Shown piece after piece: positions 60,832 to 64,000 of a DNA stretch of 64,000 nucleotides (position 1 is the stretch's first letter; every line of letters starts with the position of its first letter). The notes under the pieces are model-generated. The model had not been told where the DNA came from. It was given only the letters and a program-made list of their open reading frames with translations, and searched no databases. Location: the NCBI RefSeq assembly GCF_965660005.1, contig NZ_CBFHYF010000001.1, forward strand, positions 1-64,000, read 5' to 3'. The stretch comes from Porticoccus sp965660005 (lineage in GTDB: Bacteria > Pseudomonadota > Gammaproteobacteria > Pseudomonadales > Porticoccaceae). A program made the position numbers and the translations under genes.

Positions 60832-63047
60832 CGTATTTCCTCGACAATTCTCAACCCGACACTGTTGGCCAAAGCCACAAAGCCCGGGAATGATGTCGCC
60901 ACATTATTACAATTTCGTATCAGGATATTTCCCTGCGCCCTTAACGATGCAATCGCAAAGGACATGGCGATACGGTGATCGCCCAGACTGTCCACCTCAC
61001 CACCACGCAATATGCCACCCTGGACTTCCATACCATCAGGGGTGGGAATCGCCTGGATCCCCAGGCAGGTCAGACCATCTGCCATGGCCTTGATCCGGTC
61101 ACTTTCTTTTACCCGTAATTCCTCGGCACCGGTCAAGCGGGTTTTTCCCTCGGCACAAGCTGCCGCCACGAACAGGGCCGGAAACTCGTCAATTGCCAAT
61201 GGCACCTGATCTTCGGGTATATCTATACCGTGCAGTGGCGCATAGCGAATCCGGATATCGGCCACCGGCTCACCTCCGGCCTCACGGTGGTTGGTGAGTT
61301 CCAGATCCGCCCCCATCATTTGCAGGATATTGATGACACCAATCCGGGTGGGGTTAACGCCCACATGGGTGAGTGTCATATCGGAACCCGGGGCGATTGC
61401 CGCCGCCACCATGAAAAAAGTCGCCGAGGAGATATCTGCCGGCACATCGATATTGGTGGCATACAGTTTTCCACCTCCATCGAGCTGTGCAACGGCCCCT
61501 TCCCGCCTTACCGAATAGCCAAAACCAGTCAACATGCGTTCGGTGTGATCACGGGTCGGAGCAGGCTCTCTGGTCCGGGTGGTGCCATCGGCATAGAGAC
61601 CTGCCAGCAACACCGAAGATTTCACCTGAGCACTGGCCATCGGCAGGGAATAATCGATCGCCTTGAGCACCTGCCTCCCTCTGATACGAAGCGGTGGCCT
61701 GCCACCCTGTTCCGTTTCGATGACAGCACCCATCTGCCTCAAAGGCGCTGCCACACGCTCCATAGGCCGTTTCGACAGCGATTCATCTCCGCTCAACTCG
61801 ACATCGAAGGCCTGACCAGCCAGCAACCCTGCCAACAGGCGCATGGATGTCCCGGAATTACCCAGATATAACGGACAGGCTGGCGCCTTGAGACCGGCCA
61901 TGCCAACACCGTGTATCACGACACGGCCATTCTGTGGTCCTTCGATAACCACCCCCATATCGCGAAACGCCTGCAAAGTGGCAAGGCTGTCTTCACCTTC
62001 GAGAAAACCGGTCACGGTGGTGACACCCTCGGCAAGTGAACCCAGCATAATCGAGCGGTGGGATATGGATTTATCACCGGGAACACGAATGCTACCGGTA
62101 ACGGTATTGCCGGGAGATACCCGGTAGTCAATAGTCTGTGTCATGGGCTCCAGGTAAGCCTTGTTTTCGAGCATTTTGGCAAAATGATTGCGCGCTTCTC
62201 TGGCACGGGTAAACACCCCCAGCAGGTATTCGCTGTCCTTGTTCTGGATGGCATTTTTCAGCTGATCCATATGGTCGGTAAATGTTTCCAGCACGGACAA
62301 CAGTGCCTGGCCGTTAGCCATGACAATGTCATGCCACATCACGGGGTCACTGGCAGCTATGCGCGTAAAATCTCTGAATCCACCCGCCGCGTAACGGAAA
62401 ATATCACGATTTTCGTGCATGCCAGCGAGTGTATCCACCAGCGTATAAGCCAGCACATGGGGCAAATGACTGGTGGCCGCCAGAACTTCATCGTGTTCCG
62501 CCACCGTCATTTCGCTGATCACAGCACCCACACCACGCCAGAGGGCACGGATACGCTGCAGATGATTCTCACCGGTTTCCTGCAAGGGTGTCAGAATCAC
62601 CCGGTGTTCATCAAACAGAGCGCTGTCCGCAGCCTCCACACCACTTTTCTCCGAACCGGCAATCGGATGTCCCGGCACAAACTGGGCAGGTACCTTTCCG
62701 TAGACATGGCACGCGGCGGCCACAACACTGCCCTTGACGCTGGCCACATCGGTCACAGTAACGGTATTCGCCAGCAAGGGTTGCAGTTGGCGGATAATGT
62801 CGGGCACGGTCAGGGTCGGCACACCAATCAAAACCACATCGCCCTCACCCAGCTGAGCCGCTACCTCATCAATATTGGTTATAACCCGGTCAACCACACC
62901 GCATGCGAGCGCCTTTTTCAGCGTATCGGGATTTCTGGAACTGCCGATCACCTCGCGGCAAATTCCCCGCTCACGAGCAGCCTTTGCCAGGCTTCCGCCA
63001 ATCAGGCCAAGACCCACTACCAGCAGACGGTTGATAACAGGTGTCAT
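60828..63047 (-). CDS. bifunctional prephenate dehydrogenase / 3-phosphoshikimate 1-carboxyvinyltransferase
   Basis: 739 residues, a fusion. The N-terminal TyrA domain (about 1-290) has the NAD site VVGLGLIGGSLAKA and PGHPIAGSEKSG. The C-terminal AroA domain (about 305-739) has PGDKSISHRS, LGNSGTSMRLLAG and EELRVKESDRI. The two activities belong to tyrosine synthesis and the common aromatic pathway. The same fusion is known in Pseudomonas. It shares one base with the end of hisC and overlaps cmk. Confidence 0.95.
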   Translation of the reverse strand: MTPVINRLLVVGLGLIGGSLAKAARERGICREVIGSSRNPDTLKKALACGVVDRVITNIDEVAAQLGEGDVVLIGVPTLTVPDIIRQLQPLLANTVTVTDVASVKGSVVAAACHVYGKVPAQFVPGHPIAGSEKSGVEAADSALFDEHRVILTPLQETGENHLQRIRALWRGVGAVISEMTVAEHDEVLAATSHLPHVLAYTLVDTLAGMHENRDIFRYAAGGFRDFTRIAASDPVMWHDIVMANGQALLSVLETFTDHMDQLKNAIQNKDSEYLLGVFTRAREARNHFAKMLENKAYLEPMTQTIDYRVSPGNTVTGSIRVPGDKSISHRSIMLGSLAEGVTTVTGFLEGEDSLATLQAFRDMGVVIEGPQNGRVVIHGVGMAGLKAPACPLYLGNSGTSMRLLAGLLAGQAFDVELSGDESLSKRPMERVAAPLRQMGAVIETEQGGRPPLRIRGRQVLKAIDYSLPMASAQVKSSVLLAGLYADGTTRTREPAPTRDHTERMLTGFGYSVRREGAVAQLDGGGKLYATNIDVPADISSATFFMVAAAIAPGSDMTLTHVGVNPTRIGVINILQMMGADLELTNHREAGGEPVADIRIRYAPLHGIDIPEDQVPLAIDEFPALFVAAACAEGKTRLTGAEELRVKESDRIKAMADGLTCLGIQAIPTPDGMEVQGGILRGGEVDSLGDHRIAMSFAIASLRAQGNILIRNCNNVATSFPGFVALANSVGLRIVEEIR

Positions 63048-64000
63048 CAGGCTGCGTCTCCATCGGCAAGCAGCTGGCTTAATGTATCGAGAAAACGCTG
63101 ATTTTCATGGGGCAGGCCAATTGAAACCCGCAGATGCTGGGGCATGCCATAAAGTGCGATCGGGCGAACAATGACACCCTTGCGCAACAGGGCTTCATAC
63201 AGGGCCAGTGAGTCCCCCGGGACCTGAACAGCAACAAAGTTGCCCGCCGATGGGATATACGCCAGCCCGAGCGCCTCAAAACCGGCCACCAGCTGGTCGT
63301 AACCGTCACGATTTACACTGATACTACGCTGCAGATATTCATCATCATCAAGCACTGCCAATGCAGCGGCCAGTGCCGGACTGTTGACGTTGAAGGGCTG
63401 GCGCAGACGATTGAGAATATCTGCCACATCCGGATGAGAGACCGAGTAGCCGATCCGCAACGCCCCCAAACCATAGGCCTTGGAAAAGGTACGGGTAACA
63501 ATCAGGTTGGGGTAGCGATCAATCAATACGAGCGCAGAGCCATAATCGGGTTGATCGACATATTCATAGTAAGCTTCGTCCACTACAACCAACACGGATT
63601 CTGGCAGTTTCTGCAACAACCTTTCGATTGACGCAAGCGATACCGAAGTGCCGGTGGGATTATTGGGATTAGCGATAAACAGCAAGCGCGTGTGTTCATT
63701 CACAGCGGCAGCCATCGCCGGCAAATCGTGGCCCCAGTTGCTGGCTGGAACAACAATTGTGGTGGCATTTTGCGCTGTGATCACCAGTTGGTAGACCACG
63801 AAAGCGTGTTCAGCAATGATGGCGTTGTGCTGCGGGCCGAGGAAGCCTCTTGCCAGCAGCTCCAGGACCTCATTGGAGCCATTGCCCAGAGTCAGCTGGC
63901 TGACAGAGACAGCCAATTTCTCGGCGAGTCGGCGCTTCAGATAGAAGCCGCTTCCATCGGGATAGCGAGCACCATGTTCAAGTGAAGCTTCTACAGCGGC
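63047..64000 (-). CDS. hisC: histidinol-phosphate aminotransferase (5' end beyond window)
   Basis: 318 codons visible. A PLP class I/II aminotransferase with GNGSNEVLELLARGF, NPNNPTGTSV, VVDEAYYEYVD and the PLP lysine in RTFSKAYGLGALRIGYS. In this position (between pheA and tyrA-aroA in Pseudomonas) the enzyme may serve aromatic amino acids as well as histidine. The gene continues past position 64000. Confidence 0.93.
   Translation of the reverse strand, partial: AAVEASLEHGARYPDGSGFYLKRRLAEKLAVSVSQLTLGNGSNEVLELLARGFLGPQHNAIIAEHAFVVYQLVITAQNATTIVVPASNWGHDLPAMAAAVNEHTRLLFIANPNNPTGTSVSLASIERLLQKLPESVLVVVDEAYYEYVDQPDYGSALVLIDRYPNLIVTRTFSKAYGLGALRIGYSVSHPDVADILNRLRQPFNVNSPALAAALAVLDDDEYLQRSISVNRDGYDQLVAGFEALGLAYIPSAGNFVAVQVPGDSLALYEALLRKGVIVRPIALYGMPQHLRVSIGLPHENQRFLDTLSQLLADGDAA

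Noticed and set aside
1..64000. CRISPR array, prophage, rRNA operon or complete insertion sequence
   Set aside because: No regularly spaced direct repeats, phage structural genes, rRNA segments or transposase genes were recognised.

Overview
The window reads as a contiguous piece of a gammaproteobacterial chromosome close to the Pseudomonadales/Cellvibrionales. Evidence is the gene order argG / pyrC-rnt / peroxiredoxin / grxD / argD-argF; the thrS-infC-rpmI-rplT-pheS-pheT-ihfA-merR-tRNA-Pro run; hisC-(tyrA::aroA)-cmk-rpsA-ihfB-lapA-lapB-pyrF with a fused prephenate dehydrogenase/EPSP synthase; a MaeB-type malic enzyme; and a FadE-type acyl-CoA dehydrogenase. Both ends are cut: argG on the left and hisC on the right. 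No rRNA, CRISPR array, prophage or complete insertion sequence was seen.

Layout. 1-12 kb: arginine and pyrimidine synthesis, malic enzyme, thiol redox genes (peroxiredoxin, monothiol glutaredoxin), a [2Fe-2S] ferredoxin with its reductase, an LRAT-like protein and murI. 12.0-13.3 kb: a small accessory island with two membrane-protein genes, an integron-type attC site and a second attC cut by a dispersed repeat; no integrase is visible. 13.7-21.6 kb: translation operon and tRNA-Pro. 21.5-24.6 kb: tRNA-Val, an exported protein, uvrB, tRNA-Asn. 24.6-28.5 kb: a second accessory stretch with inverted copies of the same dispersed repeat, a yeast-type cytosine deaminase, a small Fe-S protein and a sulfide-oxidation pair (SQR-like protein and persulfide dioxygenase-rhodanese). 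28.6-32.8 kb: RND efflux pair. 32.8-35.2 kb: broken moeA, intact moaB, broken TauE/SafE permease. 35.3-38.9 kb: bioC, MBOAT acyltransferase and its SGNH partner. 39.1-41.5 kb: fadE.

41.6-55.1 kb is the most coherent and interesting block: an ECF sigma factor with a ChrR-type zinc anti-sigma factor surrounded by two photolyase-family genes, a CFA-synthase-like methyltransferase, FAD amine-oxidase-like proteins, DUF1365, DUF393, DUF2878, chalcone-isomerase-like, DUF3833, SDR, NTF2-like and glutathione peroxidase genes. I find four copies of one promoter motif, TGATC(C/T)-N16-CGTA, in front of four operons here. Together they outline a local regulon for light and singlet-oxygen stress, with lipid modification and DNA repair as outputs and several members of unknown function.

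55.2-64 kb returns to housekeeping genes. Three genes carry frame-breaking lesions (moeA, the TauE-like gene, comEA); either this lineage is losing them or the assembly has indels there.
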